In this document: positions 16,294-24,320 of the stretch, one piece after another
Layout: each line of letters begins with the position of its first letter
Position numbering within the stretch: position 1 is the first letter of the stretch
Assembly: GCF_016862935.1 (NCBI RefSeq)
Contig: NZ_BONX01000031.1
Coordinates: 122,152-186,151 of the forward strand
Direction: 5' to 3'
DNA: 64,000 bases
Source: Plantactinospora mayteni
GTDB taxonomy: Bacteria; Actinomycetota; Actinomycetes; Mycobacteriales; Micromonosporaceae
Translations under genes and position numbers: made by a program
The notes under the pieces: model-generated
Database searches by the model: none
Told to the model about the DNA's origin: nothing
Seen by the model: the letters and a program-made list of their open reading frames with translations, nothing else

Positions 16294-16617
16294 GTGGGAG
16301 CAACAAGCGCCGTCACGGACGCCAACTTCACCAGTGACGTGCTTCAGTCCGATACGCCGGTACTGGTGGACTTCTGGGCCGAGTGGTGCGGGCCGTGCCG
16401 CAAGGTCGACACCCTGCTGGAAGAGATCGCCGGCGAACTGGGGGACAAGGTCCGGATCGTCAAGCTCAACATCGACGACAACCCGGAGACGGCCCGCGCC
16501 TACCGGGTGCTGTCGGTGCCGACCCTGACGATGTTCAAGGGCGGCGAGCCCGTCCAGTCCATCGCCGGAGCCCGGCCCAAGAGCGATCTGATCAAGCTGA
16601 TCGAAACGGCGCTGTAG
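16294..16617 (+). CDS. trxA: thioredoxin
   Basis: A 107-residue thioredoxin, full length for the family. The active site is WAEWCGPCRKVD (CxxC with Gly-Pro between). The cis-proline loop reads VLSVPTLTMFKGGE. It reduces disulfides in cytoplasmic proteins and is regenerated by the TrxB encoded just upstream. The GTG start follows GAGGAGG. A strong hairpin terminator begins 15 bp after the stop, so trxBA ends here and the amidase needs its own promoter or read-through. Confidence 0.97.
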   Translation: MGATSAVTDANFTSDVLQSDTPVLVDFWAEWCGPCRKVDTLLEEIAGELGDKVRIVKLNIDDNPETARAYRVLSVPTLTMFKGGEPVQSIAGARPKSDLIKLIETAL

Positions 16618-16632
16618 CGCACGCCACAGCCA

Positions 16633-16684
16633 CGCCGACGCGCCCGACCTCCGGATCACCCGGACGCGGGCGCGTCGGCGTTTC
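16633..16684 (+). terminator. terminator of the trxBA operon
   Basis: A perfect 14-bp stem (16633-16646 paired with 16667-16680) with a 20-nt loop, followed by TTT. It starts 15 bp after the trxA stop. Confidence 0.9.
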
Positions 16685-17051
16685 CGGCCGTGCCGGGAAC
16701 CGGGTGCCGACCGCCGCTCGCGACGGACCTCCCACAATCGCCGGCCGGCACGCGTCGGGCACCGGTCGAGCGGGTATATCCGCAGCTCGTCGGCGGGGTT
16801 GGCCGGATGCCGTACGGTCAACCACGGGCGAGGGCCGGAGCGCCACGGTACGCTCCGGAAGCGTTCCTCCTCGCGAAGAGGGCTCGGCGCCAGCGGGCCG
16901 GGATCCTGCCGAGCGCTCCACCGGGCCGCCCGGAGGAACCACGAACCGTCCGTCGCCGGACCGGTCGCAGGGCCGATCCGGCACAGGGCCCGACAACCGG
17001 GCAGCCCCGACAACCGGGCAGTCAGCCGAAGGCACGCAGAGGAGGTCGTCC
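16685..17051. other. upstream region of the amidase gene
   Basis: About 370 bp between the trxBA terminator and the amidase start with no convincing gene. An open frame runs through it in phase with the amidase, but the encoded stretch is low-complexity Arg/Pro/Gly and lacks any domain, so the downstream GTG at 17052 is preferred. Promoter elements are not identified. Confidence 0.45.
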
Positions 17052-18221
17052 GTGCGTCCGATCCGACGTGGTGACCGGGGACGTGCGGTCACCGAGATCC
17101 GAGCCGTCCTGGTCGGGTTGAGCCTGCTGCCCGCCGGTGGGCCGCCCGGCGCCGACGAGTTCGAGGCGGAGACCGAACGTGCCGTACGCGCCTTCCAGCA
17201 GGACCGTGGGCTCAGCGTCGACGGTCAGGTCGGCCCGGAGACCTGGCGGGCACTGGACGCTGCCCGCTGGCACCTCGGTGCCCGTACCCTCTACCAGGCG
17301 ATTCCCGACCCGCTGATCGGCGAGGACGTGCGTACCCTCCAGGAGCGCCTGCTGGAGATGGGCTACGACGTCGGCCGCGCCGACGGGGTGTACGGCGCCC
17401 GGACGGCCCGCGCGGTCGCCCAGTTCCAGCGCGAGGTCGGGCTCTCCCCGGACGGCGCCTGCGGCCCGCACACCATGAACGCGCTGCGCCGGCTCGGCCG
17501 GAAGGTGGTCGGCGGCCGGCCGACCCTGCTCCGCGAGTCCGACGCGTTCCGCCAGTCCGGCCCGAACCTGGTCGGCAAGGTCATCGTGATCGACCCCGGG
17601 CACGACCCCTTCGATCCCGGGTTCGTGGTGCAGGACGGCACGGCGCGGTGGACCGAGGCCGACCTCGCCTACGACCTCGCCGCCCGGCTGGAGGGCCGGC
17701 TCGCCGCCGCCGGCATGCGGGTGCACCTCACCCGGGGCCCGGCGCCGGCCGCGCCGCTGGCCGACCTCACCCGGGCCGACCTGGCCAACGAACTCGGCGG
17801 CGACCTGCTCATCTCGCTGCACATCGACGGGCACGCCAACCCGGAGGCGGACGGGGTCGCCACCTACCACTACGGCACCGCGAACGGGGTGACGTCGAGC
17901 GTCGGTGAACGGCTGGCCGGGCTCGTCCAGCGGGAGATCGTGGTCCGGACCGGGCTGCGCAACTGCCAGACCCACGCGAAGACCTGGGAGCTGCTCAGGC
18001 TGACCCGGATGCCGGCGGTACGCGTCGATGTCGGCTACCTCACCTCACCCACCGACCGGGCGCGGCTGATCGATCCCCGGTTCCGGGACCGGGTGGTGGA
18101 CGCCGTCGTCGCCGCCGTGCAGCGGATGTACTTCCCGGTCGAGGAGGACGTGCCGACCGGCTCGATCGACGTCAGCGAGCTGCGGGCGATGGTGGCGGCC
18201 GGCGCCGCCACCCGCGACTGA
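17052..18221 (+). CDS. cwlM: CwlM-like N-acetylmuramoyl-L-alanine amidase family protein
   Basis: A 389-residue cytoplasmic-type protein with no signal peptide. It has two peptidoglycan-binding (PG_binding_1) repeats, about 1-65 (RRGDRGRAVTEIRAVLV) and 75-150 (GEDVRTLQERLLEMGYDVG), then an amidase_3 domain (about 175-365). Of the zinc residues, His is present in IDPGHDPFDPG, Glu in RWTEADLAYDL and His in LLISLHIDGH. The usual catalytic Glu near the C-terminus (as in VEtGFlSN) is Asp here (VRVDVGYLTSPTD). Position after trxBA matches mycobacterial cwlM, which regulates MurA rather than cutting the wall. The Glu-to-Asp change and lack of export signal favour a regulatory role, by inference. Confidence 0.88.
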   Translation: MRPIRRGDRGRAVTEIRAVLVGLSLLPAGGPPGADEFEAETERAVRAFQQDRGLSVDGQVGPETWRALDAARWHLGARTLYQAIPDPLIGEDVRTLQERLLEMGYDVGRADGVYGARTARAVAQFQREVGLSPDGACGPHTMNALRRLGRKVVGGRPTLLRESDAFRQSGPNLVGKVIVIDPGHDPFDPGFVVQDGTARWTEADLAYDLAARLEGRLAAAGMRVHLTRGPAPAAPLADLTRADLANELGGDLLISLHIDGHANPEADGVATYHYGTANGVTSSVGERLAGLVQREIVVRTGLRNCQTHAKTWELLRLTRMPAVRVDVGYLTSPTDRARLIDPRFRDRVVDAVVAAVQRMYFPVEEDVPTGSIDVSELRAMVAAGAATRD

Positions 18222-18239
18222 CCGGCTGCCACTGGCAGA

Positions 18240-18261
18240 ACCGGCCACCCGCTCGGCCGGT
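18240..18261. terminator. hairpin between convergent genes
   Basis: ACCGGCC (18240-18246) pairs with GGCCGGT (18255-18261) around an 8-nt loop in the 46-bp gap between the amidase and the GNAT gene. It probably terminates transcription from both sides. Confidence 0.5.
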
Positions 18262-18267
18262 CGACCG

Positions 18268-18927
18268 TCAGCCAGCGGCCGACCGGGTGGCCGGGCGTAC
18301 CGGCCGGAGCAGCCCTTCCGGGCTCATCGAGCCGAGCAGCTTCTCCAGCGCGTATTCCACGTCGGACTTCCAGGACAGCGCGGTACGCAGCTCCAGTCGG
18401 AGGCGGGGAAAGCGCGGATGTGGCCGTACCGTCTTGAAACCGACGGAGAGGAAGTAGTCGGCCGGGGCGACGCAGCCGCCGGCACCCTCACCGGCGTCGC
18501 CGAACTTCGCGTCGCCGAACGCCTCGATCGCCTTGATGCCGCGCTTCGTCAGGTCCCGTGCGACGCCCTGGACGAGCATCCGGCCCAGCCCGCCACCGGC
18601 GAAGGTGGTGATGATGTGTGCCGTGGTCAGCAGTGCGGCGTCCGCCGAGACCGGCGAGGTGGGGAACGCCATCGACCGGGGGACGTAGGCCGGCGGGGCG
18701 TACATCACGAATCCGGCGGGCATGCCGTCGACGTATGCGAGCTTTCCGCAGGAGCCCCATTCGAGCAGCGTCTGGGAGACCCAGGCTTCCTTCTCCAGGC
18801 CGGGATCGCCCGCCTCGCGGGCACGTTCGGCCGCCACCGGATCCAACTCCCAGTAGACGCACCGGCGGCAGGGCCGGGGCAGGTCTTCGAGAGTGTCGAG
18901 GGTCAGACTGACCAGACGTCGCGACAT
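18268..18927 (-). CDS. GNAT-family N-acetyltransferase
   Basis: A 219-residue protein beginning MSRRLVSLTLDTLEDLP. A Cys-rich N-terminal segment (PRPCRRCVYWELDPV, CxxC) precedes a GNAT core with LAYVDGMPAGFVMYAPP and the acetyl-CoA loop region AGGGLGRMLVQGVARDL. It occupies the place of the mycobacterial Rv3916c-type gene between cwlM and parB, so it is part of the conserved origin block. The substrate is unknown. The in-frame ATG at 18927 is preferred; an earlier start at 18999 would add 24 residues with no family support. Confidence 0.85.
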   Translation of the reverse strand: MSRRLVSLTLDTLEDLPRPCRRCVYWELDPVAAERAREAGDPGLEKEAWVSQTLLEWGSCGKLAYVDGMPAGFVMYAPPAYVPRSMAFPTSPVSADAALLTTAHIITTFAGGGLGRMLVQGVARDLTKRGIKAIEAFGDAKFGDAGEGAGGCVAPADYFLSVGFKTVRPHPRFPRLRLELRTALSWKSDVEYALEKLLGSMSPEGLLRPVRPATRSAAG

Positions 18928-19448
18928 CGGCGCATCCCCAAAAATCATCTCGGAGGTCGAAAGACCGCAAATATCGCCATCTCCGGTCCCTACCCCCAAC
19001 GAGCGATCGTACGCCGGAACCTCCCGGCCCGGGAGAGTACGGGTCGACTACCCACCGTTGCGCCGGGTCAGCCGCTGACCGGGCAGGTCAACCGGTCCGA
19101 CATGTGGACGGGCCGCTGGGCCGAGGGCCGTACCGGGTGATCCGGATTACGATCGAGCGACGAGCGCCGACCGGCGGAGTTGCCGGCCAGCCCCGCCGAC
19201 CCGCCCGCACGGGGGTTCCGCGCGGACCGGGACGGAGACGGGCGCGGCGTTCGAGGTGCCGAGGGCGCCCGGGCGGGATCAAACGACCGGTTTCGGGAAT
19301 GCTGTTCGGTGACGTCCCGGCCAGGACGGGGAGGCACGACGAGCGCGGCGGGAGGCGGGATGAGCGGGCGGGACGCGGCCATCCGCCGGCTCGGTCGCGG
19401 ACGTCGCGACGAGGAGTCGCGACAAGGAAAGCGCAGCGAGGAGGCGGC
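18928..19448. other. divergent intergenic region, nothing recognised
   Basis: About 520 bp between the divergent GNAT and aminotransferase genes. Open frames exist on both strands but look like GC-driven chance frames (Arg/Gly/Pro-rich, no motifs). Promoters for both genes must lie here; no clear -35/-10 pair was found. Confidence 0.4.
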
Positions 19449-20762
19449 ATGACCGGCACGACGCTGGACGACTACACGGACCGCTACGCCCGACGGGTAC
19501 GCGGGATGACGGCATCGGAGATCCGAGCTCTCTTCGCCGTCGCCAGTCGTCCGGAGGTCGTCTCGTTGGCCGGCGGCGCACCCTACATCGCCGCGTTGCC
19601 GCTGGACGCGGTCGGCGAGATGCTCAACAAGCTCGCCGCCGACCAGGGCGCGAACACCCTGCAATACGGCATCGGCCAGGGCACCCTCGAACTGCGGGAG
19701 CGGATCTGCGAGGTGATGGCGCTCTCCGGCATCGACGTCGGCTGCGGCGCCTCCCCGGAGGACGTGGTGGTGACGGTCGGCGGGCAGCAGGCGCTGGACC
19801 TGATCGCCCGACTCTTCCTCGACCCCGGCGACGTCGTACTCGCCGAGGGGCCCACCTACGTCGGCGCGCTCGGCGTCTTCCAGAGCGCCCAGGCCCAGGT
19901 GGTGCACGTCCAGATGGACGCCGACGGCCTGATCCCGGAGGCGCTGGAGCTGGCCATCGCCGAGGTCGCCCGCTCGGGCCGGCGGGCGAAGTTCCTCTAC
20001 ACGATCCCGACCTTCCAGAACCCGGCCGGCGTGACGCTGACCGAGGAGCGCCGGGAGCGGGTACTCGACATCTGCGAACGGGCCGGCCTGCTGGTGGTCG
20101 AGGACGACCCGTACGGCCAGCTCGGCTTCGACTGCGAGGCGCCGCTGCCGCTGCGGGCGCGCCGCCGGGACGGCGTCTTCTACCTGAGCACCTTCTCCAA
20201 GACCTTCGCCCCCGGGCTACGGGTGGGCTGGATCCTCGCCCCGCACGCCGTACGCGACAAGCTGGTGATCGCCAGCGAGGCACAGATCCTCTGCCCGAGC
20301 GCCTTCGCCCAGGCCGCCGTCGCCACCTACCTGTCGACGATGCCGTGGCGGCAGCAGCTCAAGATCTACCGTGAGGTCTACCGGGAGCGCCGGGACGCCC
20401 TGCTCGGCGCGCTGGCCGACTACATGCCGGCCGGCACGAGCTGGACCGAGCCGGGCGGCGGCCTCTTCGTCTGGGCGACGCTGCCGGACGGCCTGGACGC
20501 CAAGGCGATGATGCCGCGGGCCATCGCGGCCCGGGTCGCCTACGTGCCCGGCACCGGCTTCTACGCCGACGGCACCGGCGCCGGGCACATGCGGCTCAAC
20601 TTCTCCTTCCCGCCGCCGGAGCGGATCCGCGAGGGTGTGCGCCGGCTGGCGACCGTGATGGAGCAGGAGACCGCGATGCGCGAGGTCTTCGGCACCGTCG
20701 GCACCCCGTCCCGCCGCCGTGGGCAGGCCGGCGCGGACGTGCCAGGTCCCGACTTGGCATGA
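19449..20762 (+). CDS. PLP-dependent aminotransferase (class I/II, 2-aminoadipate transaminase-like)
   Basis: A 437-residue fold-type I aminotransferase. Visible motifs are VSLAGGAPY at the start, VTVGGQQALDLIARLFLDPGD (cofactor phosphate region, about 110), PTFQNPAGVTL, EDDPYGQLGF (Asp/Tyr contacting PLP) and STFSKTFAPGLRVGWI with the Schiff-base Lys (about residue 246). The C-terminal Arg for substrate carboxylate is probably in GHMRLNFSFP. It resembles LysN/MocR-core aminotransferases but has no DNA-binding domain. The ATG at 19449 follows GAGGCGGC. Its stop overlaps the start of the D-Ala-D-Ala ligase gene (ATGA), so the two are co-translated. This suggests, but does not prove, a supply of an amino acid for the cell wall. 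Confidence 0.92.
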   Translation: MTGTTLDDYTDRYARRVRGMTASEIRALFAVASRPEVVSLAGGAPYIAALPLDAVGEMLNKLAADQGANTLQYGIGQGTLELRERICEVMALSGIDVGCGASPEDVVVTVGGQQALDLIARLFLDPGDVVLAEGPTYVGALGVFQSAQAQVVHVQMDADGLIPEALELAIAEVARSGRRAKFLYTIPTFQNPAGVTLTEERRERVLDICERAGLLVVEDDPYGQLGFDCEAPLPLRARRRDGVFYLSTFSKTFAPGLRVGWILAPHAVRDKLVIASEAQILCPSAFAQAAVATYLSTMPWRQQLKIYREVYRERRDALLGALADYMPAGTSWTEPGGGLFVWATLPDGLDAKAMMPRAIAARVAYVPGTGFYADGTGAGHMRLNFSFPPPERIREGVRRLATVMEQETAMREVFGTVGTPSRRRGQAGADVPGPDLA

Positions 20763-21802
20763 TCTCCGGCATGGGTACGCACGCTGCCGACGATCCGCTC
20801 CAGGCCGCCGAATGGCCTGACCTCGTACCACGGGACGCCACGACGGAGCTGCGCGTCCTGGTGCTGGCCGGCGGTCTCTCCTACGAACGCGACGTGTCGC
20901 TGAAGTCCGGCCGCCGGGTGCTCGACGCGCTCCGCTCGGTGGGCGTGGAGGCGGAACTCCGAGACGCCGACGTCACGCTGCTGCCGGCGCTCCGGGACGA
21001 TCCCCCGGATGCGGTGGTGATCGCCCTGCACGGGTCGACCGGAGAGGACGGCTCGCTGCGCGGCGTACTCGACATCTGCGACGTGCCGTACGTCGGCTGT
21101 GACGCCCGGTCGTCCCGACTGGCCTGGGACAAACCGTCGGCGAAGGCGGTACTCCGCGAGGACGGCATCCCCACCCCGGACTGGGTGGCGCTGCCGCACG
21201 ACCGGTTCTCCGAACTCGGCGCGGTGGCGGTGCTGGACCGGATCGTCGAGCGCCTCGGGTTGCCACTCATGATCAAGCCGGCCCAGGGCGGCTCGGGTCT
21301 CGGTGCCGCCGTGGTCCGGGATCCGGCCGCGCTGCCGGCGGCGATGGTCGGCTGCTTCGCGTACGACTCGACGGCGCTCGTCGAGCGCTACGTACCCGGA
21401 ATGGACGTGGCGGTCTCGGTGGTCGACCTCGGCGACGGCCCGCGTGCCCTGCCCGCCGTCGAGATCGTCCCCCGCAACGGCGTCTACGACTACGCCGCCC
21501 GCTACACCGCCGGGCTCACCACGTGGCACGCCCCGGCCCGGTTGTCGGCCGCCGCGGCGGCCCGGGTGGCGGAAACCGCTCTCGCGGCCCACTCCGCGCT
21601 CGGGCTGCGCGACCTGTCCCGGGTGGACCTGATCGTCGACGAGGACGACCGGCCGCACGTACTGGAGGTCAACGTCTCGCCGGGCATGACCGAGACCTCG
21701 TTGCTCCCGCTCGCCGTCGGTGCCGCCGGCCTCGATTTCGGCGAACTTCTCCGTACCCTGGTCACCCGCGCCACCCAGCGCCGGAACCTCGGCAACTCCT
21801 GA
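20759..21802 (+). CDS. ddl: D-alanine--D-alanine ligase family (ATP-grasp)
   Basis: A 347-residue ATP-grasp ligase. The N-terminal domain begins LVLAGGLSYERDVSLKSGRRVLDAL, a variant of the Ddl GG-SxE-VS motif, then LHGSTGEDGSLRGVLDICDVPYVG. ATP-binding elements are PLMIKPAQGGSGLGA and VERYVPGMDVAV. The Mg-binding end is DLIVDEDDRPHVLEVNVSPGMTETSLLPL. It should join two D-Ala for peptidoglycan, though the first-substrate residues differ somewhat from the best-known Ddl, so a related dipeptide ligase is possible. The start overlaps the aminotransferase stop. A second ATG at 20771 (MGTHAADD) may be the true start. Confidence 0.87.
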   Translation: MISGMGTHAADDPLQAAEWPDLVPRDATTELRVLVLAGGLSYERDVSLKSGRRVLDALRSVGVEAELRDADVTLLPALRDDPPDAVVIALHGSTGEDGSLRGVLDICDVPYVGCDARSSRLAWDKPSAKAVLREDGIPTPDWVALPHDRFSELGAVAVLDRIVERLGLPLMIKPAQGGSGLGAAVVRDPAALPAAMVGCFAYDSTALVERYVPGMDVAVSVVDLGDGPRALPAVEIVPRNGVYDYAARYTAGLTTWHAPARLSAAAAARVAETALAAHSALGLRDLSRVDLIVDEDDRPHVLEVNVSPGMTETSLLPLAVGAAGLDFGELLRTLVTRATQRRNLGNS

Positions 21803-21866
21803 CCCGCTGACCGGCCCGGTACGCTCGTCCGCTCCGACCATCGGTCCCGCCCGCTGCCAAGCCCGC

Positions 21867-21932
21867 TGGTCGAGGAGCGGCGTTGGTCGAGGAGCGGCGT
21901 TGGTCTAGAAGCGTGGTGGTCTAGAAGCGTGC
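21867..21932 (+). repeat. degenerate 16-17 bp tandem repeat
   Basis: Two copies of TGGTCGAGGAGCGGCGT (21867-21883, 21884-21900) are followed by two copies of a related 16-mer, TGGTCTAGAAGCGTGS (21901-21916, 21917-21932), and a partial fifth (TGGTCGACGC). Confidence 0.85.
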
Positions 21933-22202
21933 TGGTCGACGCAGCTACCACCCACGAACTCGCCGCCCAGTTCGTCGAGGGGCGGTGCTGGTCGCCGTCC
22001 GGATCACCGACTCGATCCGGGCTTCCCCGGCGCCTCGGCCTGTGCATGTCCGGCCTGTGTGCGTCTGGCTTGTGCGCGGTGTCCGACCCAGATGCGGTGC
22101 GCGGCCTGGGTGGCACGCCCGGACCCGGGCGCTGCCATCGGGTCCGGGTCGCGGCGCGGCGGTTCGTTCGGTCGGGTCCGGGACGCGGCGGTTCGAGCTC
22201 GA

Positions 22203-22274
22203 GCCGGTCCGTCGTCCGGTCCGTCGTCCGGTCCGTCGTCCGGTCCGTCGTCCGGTCGGTCGTCGGGTTCCTCG
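22203..22274 (+). repeat. 12-bp tandem repeat array
   Basis: Four perfect copies of CCGGTCCGTCGT (22203-22250), then two decaying copies to 22274. The unit is a multiple of three, but the region lies outside any supported gene. Confidence 0.9.
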
Positions 22275-22388
22275 TCCGGTTCCCCCGGCTGGCTCGTCGC
22301 GGCGGTTCCGAGCCGGGGTCGACTGTCGTCCGGCCGGCTTCTTGGCTCGACTACCGTGTGGGCCCGGTTGGCTGGTAGGCCCGCTTCG

Positions 22389-23204
22389 CTAGTAGGCCCG
22401 GGTGGCCGGATCGCCGTGGGATTCGCGGCGGTCGGTCGGGGCGGAAGCCTCCGTCGGGTGCGCCGTCTCCGTTCCCCCCGGTCCTTCCTCCGCCTCCGCC
22501 TCCGTCACCCTCGGCATAGCCAGGGCCGGGGAAGCGACGGCCGGCCCGGTCGACGCCGCCGAGCTGGCAGCCGGTGCGGTCGCGGGGGACGCCGTGCTGC
22601 CCTGCTGAGCCAGGCTCGACGGCGCTTGCCACTGGATGCGGGGCGGCTCGGCCAGCGGACGTCCGCCGAACTCGGCGAGCCAGGCGGCAACGAGCGCCAG
22701 ATTCTCCCGCCACTGTGATTCGGGGATCGGGGGCAGGATGTCGTCCCACAGGGACAGGAAGGTACCGCGCAACTGGAGCCGCCCGTACGGCCGCGCCAGG
22801 AACCACAGGTGCAGGTGCGCGGCACCGTCACCCCAGCGGTTGACGTGCACCCGGGCAACTCCGTCCAGGGACCGTACGGCCCGCTCGAGCCGTACCGTCA
22901 TCACCCCGAGTTCGGCAGCGAGCAGGTTGGGCAGGTCACCCAGGTCCAGATGCGAGCGTGATTCGAGGATCAGCACCATCGGCAGCCCGGTCGGCCGATC
23001 CATGGCGCGTACCCGCCAGCGTTCGCTGACCCAGATGTAGGCGTCGTCGGGAGCATTGCAGGAGTGGCATTCGCCGGAACCCTCGCCCTTGCGCAGCGGC
23101 TCGACCGCTACGGGCTCGTCGAGTTGCTTGACGCGGAACTCGCCTTCGAAGGGGAACGAAGGCCACCTGGTGAAGTCTGGTACAGCGGGAGGGGTGTGGG
23201 GCAC
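22389..23204 (-). CDS. HIT-like protein with degenerate histidine triad and disordered tail
   Basis: A 271-residue protein. The N-terminal half has a possible zinc pair (ECHSCNAPDDAYIWV) and a HIT-like core: TGLPMVLILESRSHLDLGDLP, then HVNRWGDGAAHLHLWFLARP. In active HIT hydrolases the triad is H-x-H-x-H. Here the third His is Trp (HLHLW), so nucleotide hydrolysis may be lost or altered. After the conserved QWRENLALVAAWLAEFGG the C-terminal 85 residues are Ala/Ser/Thr/Glu-rich and look disordered. The GTG at 23204 is chosen because the protein core begins soon after (VPHTPPAVPDF) and TAGGGT lies just upstream, perhaps a -10 giving a nearly leaderless message. Confidence 0.7.
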   Translation of the reverse strand: MPHTPPAVPDFTRWPSFPFEGEFRVKQLDEPVAVEPLRKGEGSGECHSCNAPDDAYIWVSERWRVRAMDRPTGLPMVLILESRSHLDLGDLPNLLAAELGVMTVRLERAVRSLDGVARVHVNRWGDGAAHLHLWFLARPYGRLQLRGTFLSLWDDILPPIPESQWRENLALVAAWLAEFGGRPLAEPPRIQWQAPSSLAQQGSTASPATAPAASSAASTGPAVASPALAMPRVTEAEAEEGPGGTETAHPTEASAPTDRRESHGDPATRAY

Positions 23205-23701
23205 GACGCTGACCCTAACCGAGTTCGGGACCGCTGTCCCTACCCTGTTTCGGCCGCCGATCATCGGGCTCACGCACGGCATCGGGCCATTTCGGCCGTT
23301 CCCTGAACGATGGCCGAGTGGGCTCGAATCGCTCCGGGACGTGGACACCGGGCCGACTCGCGAGGGCCGACGACTCTGTCCGCAGGTGGCCTTCGCGCCA
23401 GTCCGGGTGGGCCGCCTGCCGGTTCGGTCCGGGCTGCGTCGGCCCGGAGACCGCCCGGGTTCATGAACGCGATCTGCGCCCCGCCCCGGCCGGCCGCCGT
23501 TCAGGCTCCAGCTACCGGGTCCTCCCGGCGTCGCCATTCGTGGGCTTGCCGGCGTCGGGCGGCTCCGGGGTTGCCTGCCCTTGAGGGGTCCCGGGTTGAC
23601 CGGCGTCGGGCGTCCGGCGGCTCGTTATATGTCCGCCGCGCCGAACGCCCGGGCCAGAGCAACCCCCATCTGGAAGCCGTCTCGTACGGATTCCACCGCC
23701 G

Positions 23702-23780
23702 TCATCCACAGGCCGATACCGCGTTTCACGCGCTGTTTCACGTGAAACAGGGGGAGCCTGTGGACAACCCCTGTGGATTA
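23702..23780. promoter_or_regulatory. DnaA-box-like cluster flanking parS
   Basis: TGTGGACAA (23759-23767) is a perfect reverse-strand DnaA box of the TTGTCCACA type. TGTGGATTA (23772-23780) and TCATCCACA (23702-23710) each differ by one base from TGTGGATAA/TTATCCACA. A perfect parS site (23734-23749) lies between them. Confidence 0.6.
23734..23749. other. parS: parS site (perfect 16-bp palindrome)
   Basis: TGTTTCACGTGAAACA matches the bacterial parS consensus at all 16 positions. ParB, encoded about 0.6 kb away, loads here and spreads to form the segregation complex. A half site (GTTTCACGC) lies 12 bp upstream. Confidence 0.95.
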
Positions 23781-24174
23781 CTCTCGCCGCTTCCGGGCAC
23801 CGCTTCGTAGCCACGTAACGGGGTCAGGCCCGGCACGCCGACCACCGAGCGGGCGGTGGTGGTGAACGAGGATGAAGCGCCGCTCGTCGGAGCATCGCGG
23901 CGGACACCGCCGAGCTAGCTACTTGGGACAGATTCGGCTCTCGGCGCGCGACCGGCACCGGAGCGTCCCCTCAGGACCGCTGAGATCTCCGCTGGAGCGA
24001 CAACTCCTCCGCGCGAGCCCCCGGGGGCAGAACGGTGACTGCCCGGCGCAGCCGACATCTGGCGGCGGTACGACCCCATGGCAAGCGGACCTTGAACCAG
24101 CAACCGCGCGAACCATCTCCCTGGCCGTGAAAGACGGTGGCCGTGGGAGGCGGCGGCCGTGGGGGGCGGCGGCC

Positions 24175-24188
24175 GTTTCACGTGAAAC
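24175..24188. other. parS: parS site (14-bp core)
   Basis: GTTTCACGTGAAAC core, with C and C instead of T and A at the outer positions. It lies just beyond the parAB terminator hairpin. Confidence 0.88.
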
Positions 24189-24219
24189 CAGCGCATCGCG
24201 CGGTCGGCCCCGGCAACGT

Positions 24220-24261
24220 GAATGGCCACGCCCCCCGGTCCATTCGGGGGCGTGGCCATTC
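24220..24261 (-). terminator. terminator of the parAB operon
   Basis: A perfect 16-bp inverted repeat (24220-24235 with 24246-24261) with a 10-nt loop, starting 59 bp downstream of the parB stop on the minus strand. Confidence 0.88.
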
Positions 24262-24320
24262 GCACGCTGTAGAGGTAGGCCGTCCACCGCCCGCCGAACG
24301 CGCGGATGGCGACCTGCGGA

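Larger units (their letters stand above)
21803..22388. other. non-coding gap with minisatellite-like repeats
   Basis: 586 bp between ddl and the convergent HIT-like gene. It has no credible gene. It holds two different tandem repeat arrays (see 21867 and 22203), and the chance frames through them encode only low-complexity Ser/Gly/Pro or Arg strings. Confidence 0.6.
23205..24219. other. 1-kb intergenic region carrying parS and DnaA boxes
   Basis: No supported gene between the HIT-like gene and the parAB terminator. It contains two parS sites and a group of DnaA-box-like sequences, so it is best read as a control region for chromosome segregation. Long frames here lack any family motif. Confidence 0.6.

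Noticed and set aside
16383..17051. An in-frame N-terminal extension of the CwlM-like gene starting inside trxA
   Set aside because: It overlaps trxA and its terminator, and the extra residues are low-complexity.
21867..22274. Possible CRISPR array
   Set aside because: Repeats are directly adjacent without unique spacers and no cas genes are nearby.
23310..23810. A plus-strand frame of 166 codons across the first parS site
   Set aside because: Composition is that of chance high-GC frames, and FHVKQ arises only from the parS palindrome.
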